A program made the position numbers and the translations under genes. Below are positions 18,161 through 27,138 of a stretch of 64,000 nucleotides of DNA, one piece after another; within the stretch, counting starts at the first letter, position 1, and every line of letters starts with the position of its first letter. The notes under the pieces were generated by a model. It saw only the letters and a list, made by a program, of their open reading frames with translations. It made no database searches and was not told the origin of the DNA. The DNA is taken from assembly GCA_016789905.1 (NCBI GenBank), contig JAEUQC010000032.1, forward strand, positions 23,687-87,686, in the 5' to 3' direction. Source of the DNA: Bryobacterales bacterium (lineage in GTDB: Bacteria > Acidobacteriota > Terriglobia > Bryobacterales > Bryobacteraceae).

Positions 18161-19135
18161 ATGCAACGCCGGAACTTCTTCGGATCCAGCCTGTCGGCAG
18201 GCCTTATGCAGGGCGCCGCCGAACCACAGATCGACCGCGAGTACCAGTCCGGCGGGACTGGCGGCGTGTCATATAACGTTCCGGTAACCGTGGAAAGGAA
18301 GCAGGCGGGGAAACCGCACGCGGGCAAGGTGTTCGCGGCGATACAGCCGCACTGCGACGACGTGCCGATCTTCGCCGGCGGCCTGTGCCTGAAGCTGATC
18401 GACGAGGGCTACACGGGCTACCTGATCACGCTGTCGAACGACTCAATGGCGGGAACGGGGCCTTCGATTGGCGACATTGTTTACAGGAATGAGCAGGACA
18501 CCTACGAAGTGGGCCGGCGGCTGAAGTGCAAGGAATCGTTCTTTCTGAACTACCCCAACCACAACATGGACGCCTGGCCGATTGTCGAGATCCGGGCCCG
18601 GCTGATCTTTCTGTTCCGTGTGCTGAAGGTGGACACGGTGATTGTCTACGACCCGTCGTCACTGTACGAGCGCAACCCCGACCACACCATCACGGCGAAG
18701 GCCGTGGAGGGCGCGTTCTGGATGGCGTCGAGCCGCTGGGACTACCCGGAACACTTCAAAGCGGGCCTGACGCCGCACGGGCCGAAGGACGCCTACTACT
18801 TCGCCCGCGGGCCGCAGGTGGTGAACCGGGTGGTGGACATCAGCGACTACATGGATGGTAAGGTGCATGTGAACCTGGCCAATGTGACGCAGGGCCCGGC
18901 GGGCAACAATGGCGCGATGCTGAAGGCGCGGCTGGCGGCACAGGGCAAGAAACTGCCAATTCTGGGCAACGACGACGCGACGGCCAACCGGCAATACACG
19001 AAGTATTTCGCGCTATCGAGGGACCGCGTGCGGGGCAAGCAGCACGGCGTCCGCTACGCTGAGGTTTTCCACTACGTTTCCCGTGACGAGGACCCGGTGA
19101 CCGAGTACATTGCGCAGAACGCCGTACCGCTTTAG
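18161..19135 (+). CDS. PIG-L/LmbE family deacetylase
   Basis: 324 residues from ATG 18161. The N-terminus MQRRNFFGSSLSAGL is a Tat-like signal. The zinc-site motif is AAIQPHCDDVPIFAGGL (family consensus A-H-P-D-D-E; here the Glu position is Val) and the third ligand lies in YERNPDHTITAKAV. Members deacetylate N-acetylglucosaminyl groups; several exported homologues accompany polysaccharide-degrading genes. The last third of the gene has been partly duplicated immediately downstream (19263-19440). A reading frame opening upstream of 18161 would overlap the permease antisense and is not used. Confidence 0.85.
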   Translation: MQRRNFFGSSLSAGLMQGAAEPQIDREYQSGGTGGVSYNVPVTVERKQAGKPHAGKVFAAIQPHCDDVPIFAGGLCLKLIDEGYTGYLITLSNDSMAGTGPSIGDIVYRNEQDTYEVGRRLKCKESFFLNYPNHNMDAWPIVEIRARLIFLFRVLKVDTVIVYDPSSLYERNPDHTITAKAVEGAFWMASSRWDYPEHFKAGLTPHGPKDAYYFARGPQVVNRVVDISDYMDGKVHVNLANVTQGPAGNNGAMLKARLAAQGKKLPILGNDDATANRQYTKYFALSRDRVRGKQHGVRYAEVFHYVSRDEDPVTEYIAQNAVPL

Positions 19136-19262
19136 GGGTTGATCCTAAATCCGGCAGTCAGGGCACTCCAAACGCATTCCAAGGCCCGTTTGGTTGGCAT
19201 AGTCGTTAGAACTGAATGGGAACGCCATCGCCGTTCCATTGCCGAATTTAGGTTGATAGCAT

Positions 19263-19440
19263 CGCGGCCGGCGGCACAGGGCAAGAAGTTGCCGACTCTG
19301 GGCAGCGACGACGCGACGGCCAACCGGCAGTACACGAAGTAGTTCGCGCGATCGCGGGACCGGGTGCGGGGCAAGTAGCACGGCGCCCGCTATGCTGCGG
19401 TTTTCCACTGCGTTTCCCGAGACGCCGTACCACTTTAGGG
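19263..19440 (+). pseudogene. decayed partial duplicate of the 3' end of the PIG-L gene
   Basis: This stretch repeats positions 18927-19136 of the intact gene: the codons for AAQGKKLP-LG-DDATANRQYTK are nearly identical. The copy has TAG where the intact gene has TAT (YTK-Y), a second TAG where it has CAG, and a deletion of about 35 nt near the end, before both finish with a shared ccgtacc-ctttaggg. It has no start codon and cannot give a protein. The 120 nt between the intact stop and the copy are unrelated. Confidence 0.85.
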
Positions 19441-19459
19441 GTTTGATAGCATCTTGGCT

Positions 19460-22033
19460 ATGCGTTTAGCCTTCCTGTTGTGCGCGGCGCCATTGCTGGC
19501 CGCGCCGGATACGGCCGCCGAACAGTTTGAGATGAAAGTCCGGCCGATCCTGGCGAACCGCTGCTATGGGTGCCATTCGACGGCGCCACTGGGCGGGCTG
19601 GCGGTCAACTCGCGGAACGGGCTGCTGAAGGGCGGCAAGAACGGGCCGGCGCTGGTACCCGGTAAGCCCGAAGAGAGTCTGCTGATTCAAGCGGTGGCGC
19701 ATACGCACGAGAAGATGAAGATGCCGATGGGCGCGCCGCGGATGCCGGAGAGCGAGATCGCCATATTGACCGAGTGGGTGAAGGCCGGCGCGTATTGGCC
19801 GGAGGCGAAGAGCACCGCGACGGCGGGCAAGGGCAAGTATGTCATCACGGCGGAGCAGCGGAAGTTCTGGGCGTTTCAGCCGGTGAAGAAGTCCACCGGG
19901 ACCATCGATAGCCTCGTCGCCGAACAGCTCCGCGCCAAGGGCCTGAAGCCGAACGGGCCCGCCGCCAGGCGCGACCTGATCCGCCGGGCATACATCGACA
20001 TGACCGGCCTGCCTCCGACCTTCGCCGAGGTGCAGGCCTTTGAGAAAGACACGACGCCGGGGGCGTTTGCGAAGGTGGTGGACCGGCTGTTGGCGTCACC
20101 ACACTACGGTGAGCGGTGGGCGCGGTACTGGCTCGATGTGGCGCGGTACTCCGACGACCGAATGGACAGCGACGTGGACCTGCCTTACCCGAACTCGTTC
20201 CGCTACCGGAATTGGGTGATCGAGGCGTTCAACCAGGACATGCCATACGACCTGTTCGTGAAGGCGCAAATCGCCGGCGACCAGATGGAGAAGAAGGAAC
20301 TGGCCGTCGGGCTTGGTTTTTATGGGTTGAGCCCGGAACTGACCGATGACCGCGTTGATGTGACCACGCGCGGGTTTCTGGGGCTGACGGGCGCGTGCGC
20401 GCAGTGCCACGACCACAAGTTTGACCCGATTCCGACCAAGGACTACTACGCGCTGCAGGGCGTGTTCAGTTCCACCAAGCGCGGCGAGTATGAACTGGCG
20501 CCGGCCGAGCAGGTGAAGGCGTACAAGGCGCAGGAGAAGAAGGTCAACGAGGTAAAGAAGCGGATCGAGCAGTTCCTGAAGGGCCAGGCAGAGCAGTTGG
20601 CGGAGATGCTGGCGAGCGAGTCCCCGCGCTACATTCGCGCGGTGCGAAACCCTTCGGCGCCGACCGATGGACTTGACCCGGAAGTGCTGGCGCGTTGGAC
20701 GAAGTACCTGAAAACCGGGCCACTGGATAATACCTATTTGCACGGCTGGGAGAAGGAGTCTTTCGACCTGAGCCGGTTCCGGCAGGAGGCGCTGGCGGTG
20801 TTGCAGGAGCGCAAGAAGGTGGACGAGCAAAACCTGCAGCAAGGCACCAAGAACATCGACGAGGTGAAGGGAAAGACCTTCGCGCTGCCGCGGGAGCGGT
20901 ACTTCCTGTGGCGGGACCTGTACTTCAACGATTTCTACGGGAACACGTTCAAGCAGGAAGAAGACGGTGTGCTGTGGTTCGGGCCGAACCGCGGCTACTT
21001 CAGCTCCGATGGCACGATTGAGCGGTTCATGACCGGCCGGTGGAAGAGCTACCTGGCCGATATGCGGGCGGAGTTGAAAGACCTGGAATCGGCGATGCCG
21101 CCGCGGTATGCGTTCGCGCATGTGATCAAGGACAACCCGACGCCGATCACAGAGCGGGTGGCGATTGGCGGCGTGGCCGGGAACCTGGGAGAGGAAGCGC
21201 CGCGGGCGTTCCTTTCCATCCTTTCGAAGGGCGAGCCGGCGCCGTTCACGAAGGGCAGCGGGAGGCTGGAACTGGCCGAGGCAATCGTGAGCCCGGACAA
21301 TCCGCTGACGGCGCGGGTAATGGTGAACCGGATTTGGCAGCACCATTTTGGCGAGGGGCTGGTGCGTACGGTTTCGAATTTTGGGCGGATGGGCGATACG
21401 CCGAGCCATCCGGCGCTGCTGGACCATTTGGCCGCGTCGTTCGTGGAGAACGGCTGGTCGATGAAGAAGCTGCACCGGGAGATCCTGCTGTCGGAGACGT
21501 ACCAGCGGTCGGCGGAGCAGAACGCGAAGAACCAAACGGTGGATCCGGACAACCGGCTGTTGTGGCGGGCGAACAGGCAGCGCCTGGACGCCGAGGCGAT
21601 GCGGGATACGCTGCTGGCGTTGAGCGGAGAACTCGACGCCTCCCCCGGCGCGGAGCCGGCGCCGCTGGAAAAGGCGGAGAACCGGAAGCGGTCGGTGTAC
21701 GGATACATCAGCCGGCGAAAGCTGGATGGGACGCTGGCGCTGTTCGACTTCCCGAACCCGAACCTGACGGCGGAGAAGCGGATTGTGACGGCGACGCCGT
21801 TGCAGCAGTTGTACTTCCTGAACGGCGAGTTCCTGGCGGCGCGGGCGGAGGCGCTGGCCAAGCGGCTGACCGGTTCGCCGGAGGAGCGGATCCGGCAGGC
21901 GTACCGGACGGTGTATGGCCGAGAGGCGACGGCGGCGGAGTTGCAACTGGGCCGTGAGTTTGTGGCCGGGGGCGAATGGCGCGCCTACGCCCAAGTGTTA
22001 CTGAGCGCCAACGAACTGCTGTTTGTGAATTAG
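19460..22033 (+). CDS. PSCyt1-DUF1549-DUF1553 protein
   Basis: About 857 residues, with a signal peptide (MRLAFLLCAAPLLAAPD). The N-terminal planctomycete-type cytochrome domain has the haem motif NRCYGCHS and KMPMGAPRMPESEI. DUF1549 follows, with DLIRRAYIDMTGLPPTFAEV, SPHYGERWARYWLDVARYSDD, IAGDQ and GACAQCHDHKFDPIPTKDYYALQGVF. DUF1553 shows NPLTARVMVNRIWQHHFGEGLVRTVSNFGRMGD, HPALLDHLA and RLDAEAMRDTLLALSGEL. ATG 19460 is preferred; a TTG two codons upstream is also in frame. It is followed 7 nt later by DUF1501. Extracytoplasmic, presumably redox-linked degradation; activity not established for the family. Confidence 0.92.
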   Translation: MRLAFLLCAAPLLAAPDTAAEQFEMKVRPILANRCYGCHSTAPLGGLAVNSRNGLLKGGKNGPALVPGKPEESLLIQAVAHTHEKMKMPMGAPRMPESEIAILTEWVKAGAYWPEAKSTATAGKGKYVITAEQRKFWAFQPVKKSTGTIDSLVAEQLRAKGLKPNGPAARRDLIRRAYIDMTGLPPTFAEVQAFEKDTTPGAFAKVVDRLLASPHYGERWARYWLDVARYSDDRMDSDVDLPYPNSFRYRNWVIEAFNQDMPYDLFVKAQIAGDQMEKKELAVGLGFYGLSPELTDDRVDVTTRGFLGLTGACAQCHDHKFDPIPTKDYYALQGVFSSTKRGEYELAPAEQVKAYKAQEKKVNEVKKRIEQFLKGQAEQLAEMLASESPRYIRAVRNPSAPTDGLDPEVLARWTKYLKTGPLDNTYLHGWEKESFDLSRFRQEALAVLQERKKVDEQNLQQGTKNIDEVKGKTFALPRERYFLWRDLYFNDFYGNTFKQEEDGVLWFGPNRGYFSSDGTIERFMTGRWKSYLADMRAELKDLESAMPPRYAFAHVIKDNPTPITERVAIGGVAGNLGEEAPRAFLSILSKGEPAPFTKGSGRLELAEAIVSPDNPLTARVMVNRIWQHHFGEGLVRTVSNFGRMGDTPSHPALLDHLAASFVENGWSMKKLHREILLSETYQRSAEQNAKNQTVDPDNRLLWRANRQRLDAEAMRDTLLALSGELDASPGAEPAPLEKAENRKRSVYGYISRRKLDGTLALFDFPNPNLTAEKRIVTATPLQQLYFLNGEFLAARAEALAKRLTGSPEERIRQAYRTVYGREATAAELQLGREFVAGGEWRAYAQVLLSANELLFVN

Positions 22034-22040
22034 GACTCCT

Positions 22041-23462
22041 ATGAACCGTAGAGACGCGTTGTTGCGAATGACGAACGGGTTTGGCGCCATTGGGCTGGCG
22101 GGCTTGCTGCGAGCGGAAAGCGCCTCGCTGGCGCCGAAGGCGCCGCACTTTCCGGCCAAGGCCAAGCAGGTGATCTTTCTGTTCCTGAACGGCGGTCCGT
22201 CGCAGGTGGATACGTTTGACCCGAAGCCATCGCTGGCCAAGTACGACGGGCAGCCGATGCCGGGTGAGTTCAAGGCGGCGAAGCAGGAGCAGGGGAAGCT
22301 GATGCAGTCGCCGTTCTCGTTTAAGCGGTACGGGCAGAGCGGTTTGGAAGTGAGCGACCTGTTCGCGAAGACGGCCGCGGCGCACGCCGATGATCTGTGT
22401 GTCGTCCGGTCGATGCATACCGACTTGCCGGCGCACCAGCAGGCGATTATGCAGATGAACTCGGGCCGGGTGATTCCGGGCTTCCCGTCGTGGGGAGCGT
22501 GGACGACGTATGGGTTGGGTACGGAGAACGCGAACCTTCCGGGCTTCATAGCGCTGTGCGCGGGCGTTCCAGATGTGGGTCCGCAAGTCTGGAGTTCGGC
22601 GTTTCTGCCGGCGGCGTACCAGGGCACTTATGTACCGGCCGATGAGAGCGATCCGGAGAAGATGATCCAGCATCTGCGGAGCCGGACGGGCGACGCGAGG
22701 GAGCAGAAGCGGCGCGTCGAACTGTGGCAGAAGCTGAACAAAATGGACCTGGCGGCGCGGGGCGGCGATGCGCAGTTGGAGGGCCGGATCCAATCGATGG
22801 AAGTGGCCTACCGGATGCAGGCCGAGGCGCTGGAGGCGTTCGACATTTCCAAGGAAACGGCAGCGGTACGGGCGCGATACGGGGCCGATCAGTATGAGAA
22901 CGCGGCGGAGATGAAGATCAAATCCGCGACGCGGGACGGCGACTTTGCGAGGGGCTGTCTGGTGGCCCGGCGACTGATTGAGCGCGGCGTGCGCGCGGTG
23001 CAGGTGTATGCCGGCAACGACAAGCCTTGGGACAGCCACCATGACATTCTGGTACACCGGCGGCTGGCGCGGCAGGCCGATCAGCCGATTGCGGCGTTGT
23101 TATCCGATTTGAAGGCCTCCGGGTTGTTGAAGGAGACCATTGTCATTATTGGCGGCGAGTTTGGACGGCGGCCGTGGACCGAGGTCGCGGGCCGCATTAA
23201 TGTCCAGAACGGGCGGAACCATAACAACGAGGGCTTTACCACTGTGCTGGTTGGCGGCGGGTTCAAGGGCGGGTATGCCCATGGCGCCACCGACGAGTTC
23301 GGGTATCAGTCGGTGGAGAAGAAGGTCCATGTGCATGACCTCCATGCCACCGTTTTGCATCAACTCGGGCTGGAACACACCCGGCTGACGTATCCGTATT
23401 CCGGGCGGGATTTCCGGTTGACGGATACGGCCGGGAATGTGGTTCGGGAGTTGATTGCGTAG
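22041..23462 (+). CDS. DUF1501 (sulfatase-fold) exported protein
   Basis: 473 residues, paralogous to 3930-5339. It starts MNRRDALLRMTNGFGAIGLAGLLRAE, an arginine-containing export signal, and has AKQVIFLFLNGGPSQVDTFDPKPSL, AAAHADDLCVVRSMHTD, SWGAWTTYGLGT, ETIVIIGGEFGRRPWTE, GRNHNNEGFTTVLVGGGFKGGYAHG and a closing LHATVLHQLGLEH. Partner of the DUF1553 gene 7 nt upstream. It retains the metal-like His/Asp/Glu positions of the family, but the reaction is not known. Confidence 0.92.
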   Translation: MNRRDALLRMTNGFGAIGLAGLLRAESASLAPKAPHFPAKAKQVIFLFLNGGPSQVDTFDPKPSLAKYDGQPMPGEFKAAKQEQGKLMQSPFSFKRYGQSGLEVSDLFAKTAAAHADDLCVVRSMHTDLPAHQQAIMQMNSGRVIPGFPSWGAWTTYGLGTENANLPGFIALCAGVPDVGPQVWSSAFLPAAYQGTYVPADESDPEKMIQHLRSRTGDAREQKRRVELWQKLNKMDLAARGGDAQLEGRIQSMEVAYRMQAEALEAFDISKETAAVRARYGADQYENAAEMKIKSATRDGDFARGCLVARRLIERGVRAVQVYAGNDKPWDSHHDILVHRRLARQADQPIAALLSDLKASGLLKETIVIIGGEFGRRPWTEVAGRINVQNGRNHNNEGFTTVLVGGGFKGGYAHGATDEFGYQSVEKKVHVHDLHATVLHQLGLEHTRLTYPYSGRDFRLTDTAGNVVRELIA

Positions 23463-23538
23463 GCGCTTCGGTTCCGCGGTTTTGGGATGTGCTGAAGCCC
23501 GGCCGGCCAAGGGTGGCGGTGGGGATTTCGCGCGTCTT

Positions 23539-23602
23539 GGGACATGCTCAAAGCGTGTCCCGGCGGGTTTAGGGGGTTGCATGTGGGGTTTCCCGCCGGG
23601 AC
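23539..23602. terminator. overlapping hairpins between convergent genes
   Basis: Two inverted repeats lie between the DUF1501 and htpG stops: gggacatgc/gcgtgtccc (23539-23561, one wobble pair) and an 11-bp perfect pair gtcccggcggg/cccgccgggac (23557-23567 and 23592-23602). They share bases and so are mutually exclusive. No long T-run follows, so this is a probable but non-canonical bidirectional terminator. Confidence 0.45.
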
Positions 23603-23618
23603 TGCTTTCGATGTTCCT

Positions 23619-25487
23619 TTAGACCGCTTTGGCCAGGACGCGATTGAGCCGCTGGACGAACGCGGCCGGGTCGTCGAGGGCGATGCCTTCGATTAACATC
23701 GCCTGGTCGAGCAGGAGATACGCAGCATCGTTTACAAAGCTGTCGTCGGAGGCCGATTGGAGCTTCTTCACGATCTCGTGGTCCGGGTTTACCTCAAGAA
23801 TTGGCTTCGATTCGGGTAATCCGGCGGCCTGGCCCATCGACCGGAGCATCTGGCGCATTTTCATGCTGGGCTCATCTTCGTCGGAGACGATACAACTCGG
23901 GCTGTCGGCCAGGCGCATGGAGGCGCGCACCTCTTTTACCTTGGGCCCGAGGGCGGACTGGAGCTTGGCGAGCAAGGGCTTCAAATCCTCGCTCTTGTCC
24001 TTGTCTTCGTCGGTCTTGAGGTCCTCGCCGGCCGAGGTTTTGTTGACCGCTTTGAGCTCGATTTCCGAGTACTTGTCGATGCCGGAGAAGACGAACTCGT
24101 CGATCTCATCGTCGAGGATGAGGACTTCGATGTCCTTCTTGCGGTAGATCTCCAGGAGCGGAGAGGTGCGGAGTTGGGCACCGGGGCCACCGCTGATGAA
24201 GTAGATGGCCTTCTGGCCATCCTGCATCCGGCCCTTCACTTCGGCGAGGCTGGTCCAGGTGTCGGACTTGGTGGTCTTGACGCGAATCAGATCGAGGAGC
24301 GAGTCGCGGTTGGCAAAGTCAGAATAAAGACCCTCTTTCAGGGGGCGGTTGAACTGGTCGATGAACTTTGCGTACTGGTCCTTGTTCTCTTCGGCGATGG
24401 ACTTGAGTTCGCTGAGCACCTTCTTCACGCTGGCGTTGCGAATGGCGGCCAGAGTGCGATTTTGCTGGAGAATTTCGCGGCTGACGTTGAGCGGAAGGTC
24501 CTCGCTGTCGATGATGCCGCGCAAGAAGCGCAGGTAGGTGGGCAGCAGTTCCTTCGAGTCATCGGTGATGAAGACACGCTTGACGTAGAGCTTGACGCCG
24601 GGGGTGTAATCGGCCTGGTAGAGGTCATAAGGCGCCTTGGCCGGGACGAAGAAGAGCGTGGTGTACTCCATGGTTCCTTCGGCCTTGGTATGGAACCAGA
24701 ACATGGGGTCTTCGTAGTCGCGGGAGATGGTTTTGTAGAGCTCTTTGTAGTCCTCGTCCTTGAGCTCGGATTTGGAGCGCTTCCAGAGCGCGCTGGCGGA
24801 GTTGACCTGTTCGGTTTTGAGCGTCTTGACGGACTTCTTCTCTTCCTCATTCCATTCGTTCTCATTGGAGGTCATGAGAATGGGGAAGGCGATGTGGTTG
24901 GAGTACTTCTTAATGATGTCCTTGAGCTTCCAACTGTGGGCGTATTCGGCGCCATCGTCATTGAAGTGGACGGTGACGCTGGTGCCTTGGGAAGCGCGCT
25001 GGGAGGGCTCGATTTCGAAACCGGTTTTGCCGTCGCTGGTCCAGCGGTAGGCCTGTTCCTCGCCGGCTTTGCGGCTGACGACGTCGACACGGTCGGAGAC
25101 AATGAAGGCCGAGTAGAAACCGACACCGAACTGGCCGATGAGGTTGGAGTCGCGCTTGGCGTCGCCGCTCAGGTTGGCGAGGAAGTTCTTGGTGCCGGAG
25201 CGGGCGATGGTGCCCAGGTGCGAGACCAGGTCCTCTTCATTCATGCCGATGCCATTGTCGGAGATGGTGAGGATTTTCTTCTCTTCGTCGAGGACGAGTT
25301 CGATTTTGGGATCGAAGGCGAGCGACTTGAAGGGTTCTTCGGTAAGCGTGAGGTATTTCAGCTTGTCGAGCGCGTCGGAAGCGTTCGAAACCAGCTCACG
25401 CAGGAAGATCTCCGGATGCGAATAGAGCGAATGGACGATCAGGTGCAGGAGTTGATTGACTTCTGTTTGAAATTCACGTTTTGACAT
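23619..25487 (-). CDS. htpG: molecular chaperone HtpG (Hsp90)
   Basis: 622 residues, the normal bacterial Hsp90 length. ATP-site features are IFLRELVSNASDALDKLKYL, LTISDNGIGMNEEDLVSHLGTIARSGTKNFL and LIGQFGVGFYSAFIVSD; the middle domain has GVKLYVKRVFITDD, YLRFLRGIIDSEDLPLNVSREILQ with the catalytic Arg loop, and the C-terminal dimerisation part ends with PILEVNPDHEIVKKL. Cytosolic ATP-dependent chaperone. A sigma-70-like promoter is visible upstream (25539-25567); no CIRCE or sigma-32 box was recognised. Confidence 0.97.
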   Translation of the reverse strand: MSKREFQTEVNQLLHLIVHSLYSHPEIFLRELVSNASDALDKLKYLTLTEEPFKSLAFDPKIELVLDEEKKILTISDNGIGMNEEDLVSHLGTIARSGTKNFLANLSGDAKRDSNLIGQFGVGFYSAFIVSDRVDVVSRKAGEEQAYRWTSDGKTGFEIEPSQRASQGTSVTVHFNDDGAEYAHSWKLKDIIKKYSNHIAFPILMTSNENEWNEEEKKSVKTLKTEQVNSASALWKRSKSELKDEDYKELYKTISRDYEDPMFWFHTKAEGTMEYTTLFFVPAKAPYDLYQADYTPGVKLYVKRVFITDDSKELLPTYLRFLRGIIDSEDLPLNVSREILQQNRTLAAIRNASVKKVLSELKSIAEENKDQYAKFIDQFNRPLKEGLYSDFANRDSLLDLIRVKTTKSDTWTSLAEVKGRMQDGQKAIYFISGGPGAQLRTSPLLEIYRKKDIEVLILDDEIDEFVFSGIDKYSEIELKAVNKTSAGEDLKTDEDKDKSEDLKPLLAKLQSALGPKVKEVRASMRLADSPSCIVSDEDEPSMKMRQMLRSMGQAAGLPESKPILEVNPDHEIVKKLQSASDDSFVNDAAYLLLDQAMLIEGIALDDPAAFVQRLNRVLAKAV

Positions 25488-25538
25488 GGTTGTATCTCTT
25501 CTAGGTGTCGGTGACCACGTTGGGCACCATTAACTATT

Positions 25539-25567
25539 TTTACAGAGTTCACCGGAATTGGGTTCAA
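25539..25567 (-). promoter_or_regulatory. candidate sigma-70 promoter for htpG
   Basis: Read on the minus strand, TTGAAC (25562-25567) and TGTAAA (25539-25544) are 17 bp apart, about 50 nt upstream of the htpG ATG. Confidence 0.4.
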
Positions 25568-25703
25568 ATTGGTGAATCTGGTCAAGCGATGGCGGGGAGG
25601 CCGTTTTTCCGAATGTTCGGTTGTGTACCTTTGCTCATTTCCAGTTGCCCTCTCCTATGTTAGTGCCGGTGATCGGGTCGTCTACCAATCTGGCCGCCGA
25701 TGG

Positions 25704-26369
25704 TTACGCGGCGGCCTTCGGCGGTTCGGTGACGTGGACGAAGAAGATGCGGTCGTTCTTCTTGGGCGGGCCGAAGGGCCGGGGCTGGCGGGTGATGTCG
25801 GTGATGCCGTAACAGGTGTCGAAACGGTCGCGCGAGATCTTGGCCATGGGGATGCCGTCGACGATGGCGAAGGCGTAGGTTTTGGGCGCGGCGAGCGGGC
25901 CGATGGCTTCGAATTCGCTTTCAGCGAGTTGGGTGGTGCGGCCGAGACGGAGGGTCTGCAGGTCGCGAAGGGCGCCGAGGGCGCGGTGGAGTTGCATTTC
26001 GGCGGCGGCGCGGTAACGGGTGAGTTGACGCATGGCGGCCGCGGTTTCCGGGTGGGTGAACGGGTCCTCGTTGTGCTGGAGGAAGAGTTCGCGGGTGGAG
26101 ACGCGGATCTGGCGGAGGCGCCAGGCAGCGTCGAGAAACTCCTGGAGGGCGTCCATTTCGAGCGCGCCTTCGGGGCGGTTCTCGGCGATGAGGCCTTGTT
26201 TGAGGCTGTCGTAGAGCGGACGGTCCTCGGGCTTGATGACGAGGACGCCGGTGGTGAAGCCATGCGTGGTGGCGTTGCGCGCGGAGCGGGCTTTGCCGGC
26301 TTCGGTGCGGGGGCCGGTGGAGTGCTGCGCGTTGGCAGCGTTGGCAAGGGATTGGGCGGGGGTGGCCAT
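25704..26369 (-). CDS. hypothetical protein with STGPRT-GKARSARNA motif
   Basis: 221 residues. The N-terminus contains QHSTGPRTEAGKARSARNATTHGF, a sequence shared by a large family of uncharacterised proteins in Acidobacteria and Planctomycetes (recalled from family knowledge). The middle is helical and Arg/Leu-rich (WRLRQIRVSTRELFLQHNEDP, LTRYRAAAEMQLHRALGALRDLQ), suggesting a coiled or DNA-binding bundle; the C-terminus is AAPKTYAFAIVDGIPMAK then basic and proline-rich. No signal peptide. Its ATG is 2 nt from the stop of the upstream gene, so the two form an operon. The function is unknown; high copy number in related genomes suggests a mobile or domesticated origin, which is inference. Confidence 0.7.
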   Translation of the reverse strand: MATPAQSLANAANAQHSTGPRTEAGKARSARNATTHGFTTGVLVIKPEDRPLYDSLKQGLIAENRPEGALEMDALQEFLDAAWRLRQIRVSTRELFLQHNEDPFTHPETAAAMRQLTRYRAAAEMQLHRALGALRDLQTLRLGRTTQLAESEFEAIGPLAAPKTYAFAIVDGIPMAKISRDRFDTCYGITDITRQPRPFGPPKKNDRIFFVHVTEPPKAAA

Positions 26370-26371
26370 GG

Positions 26372-26779
26372 CTACTTTTCCTCCGGTGTGACGTAGCTGG
26401 GTATTTCGAACGGTTTCGGCATGCGGTGCACTTCGGCGAGGGGTGTGCGGGTGAGGAGTTCCTGCTGGCGCGGGTAGTGGAAGGTGGTGATGTGCGCGGC
26501 GCGGGCGGATTGCAGGCGCTTCAACTGTTTGAGCGAGCGGTGCCAGTTGCGGGAGGCACGGCTGTTGGCGGCGTTGAGACGCGACTCGGCGGCGGTGTTG
26601 GCGCTATTGTCACGAACGCGCTGCATCTCCCAACTGGCGTGGAGGAGTTCATCGGTGAGGATGGATTCGATGTAGGTTGCCGGTTTGATGGACTCGATAA
26701 CGGAGTCGCGGTGCGCGAGGAACCGGGCGTGGTTTTCGGGCGTGTAGATGGCGTGTTCGCCGAATTGTAGTTCGGGCAT
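26372..26779 (-). CDS. hypothetical protein co-operonic with the STGPRT protein
   Basis: 135 residues from ATG 26779, which follows AGGAA. No recognised domain. The chain is hydrophilic and mostly helical: MPELQFGEHAIYTPENHARFLAHRDSVIESI, ESILTDELLHASWEMQRVRDN, AANSRASRNWHRSLKQLKRLQS, and a C-terminal MPKPFEIPSYVTPEEK. The helical middle, rich in Arg and Asn, resembles the middle of the following gene, so the two may share ancestry or interact. An earlier in-frame start at 26827 would place the coding region across a strong hairpin and is less likely. Confidence 0.6.
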   Translation of the reverse strand: MPELQFGEHAIYTPENHARFLAHRDSVIESIKPATYIESILTDELLHASWEMQRVRDNSANTAAESRLNAANSRASRNWHRSLKQLKRLQSARAAHITTFHYPRQQELLTRTPLAEVHRMPKPFEIPSYVTPEEK

Positions 26780-26803
26780 TTGCGTTCCTTTCCGTACATA
26801 GAA

Positions 26804-26834
26804 GAAGCCGGTGGAGGGGCGCTCCACCGGCTTC
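26804..26834. repeat. perfect 13-bp inverted repeat, 5-nt loop
   Basis: gaagccggtggag (26804-26816) pairs with ctccaccggcttc (26822-26834). On the minus strand it would form a stable hairpin in the 5' leader of the gene starting at 26779. No T-run follows on that strand, so it may be an RNA stability or regulatory element or a palindromic repeat end instead of a terminator. Confidence 0.7.
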
Positions 26835-27138
26835 GTTGGGGAAGGTGTTTCCCCTGCTTTTATTGTATAGATTGAGGGGCGGAAAACGAACTTTGGGGTT
26901 TGGGAAATTGGCTGTAGGTTGTTGATTTTGGCCGGGAAAGATTTTTCTGGATGTGTTGAACTAAAATTTGTTAATGTTTGGTTTTGGGGTCTGTGGCTTG
27001 AGCGAGCAGCGGTACATTCGAGCGGGACCTCGTCCGTCCTCTCCCTCTGCGCCAGTTCGGCAACTCGGCGACGTTGAACGGCATCGAGTCGTCCGATCTA
27101 GCCAGCCAATCCGCCCGGCAGGTGAACGATCAATTACA

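Noticed and set aside
20096..21994. 632-codon minus-strand frame
   Set aside because: Antisense to the DUF1549/DUF1553 gene; Arg/Pro-rich composition with no family features.
24174..25484. Long plus-strand open frame (436 codons) opposite htpG
   Set aside because: It lies entirely antisense to an unmistakable Hsp90 gene; the Gly/Val/Glu-rich product is the usual shadow of a GC-rich coding strand.
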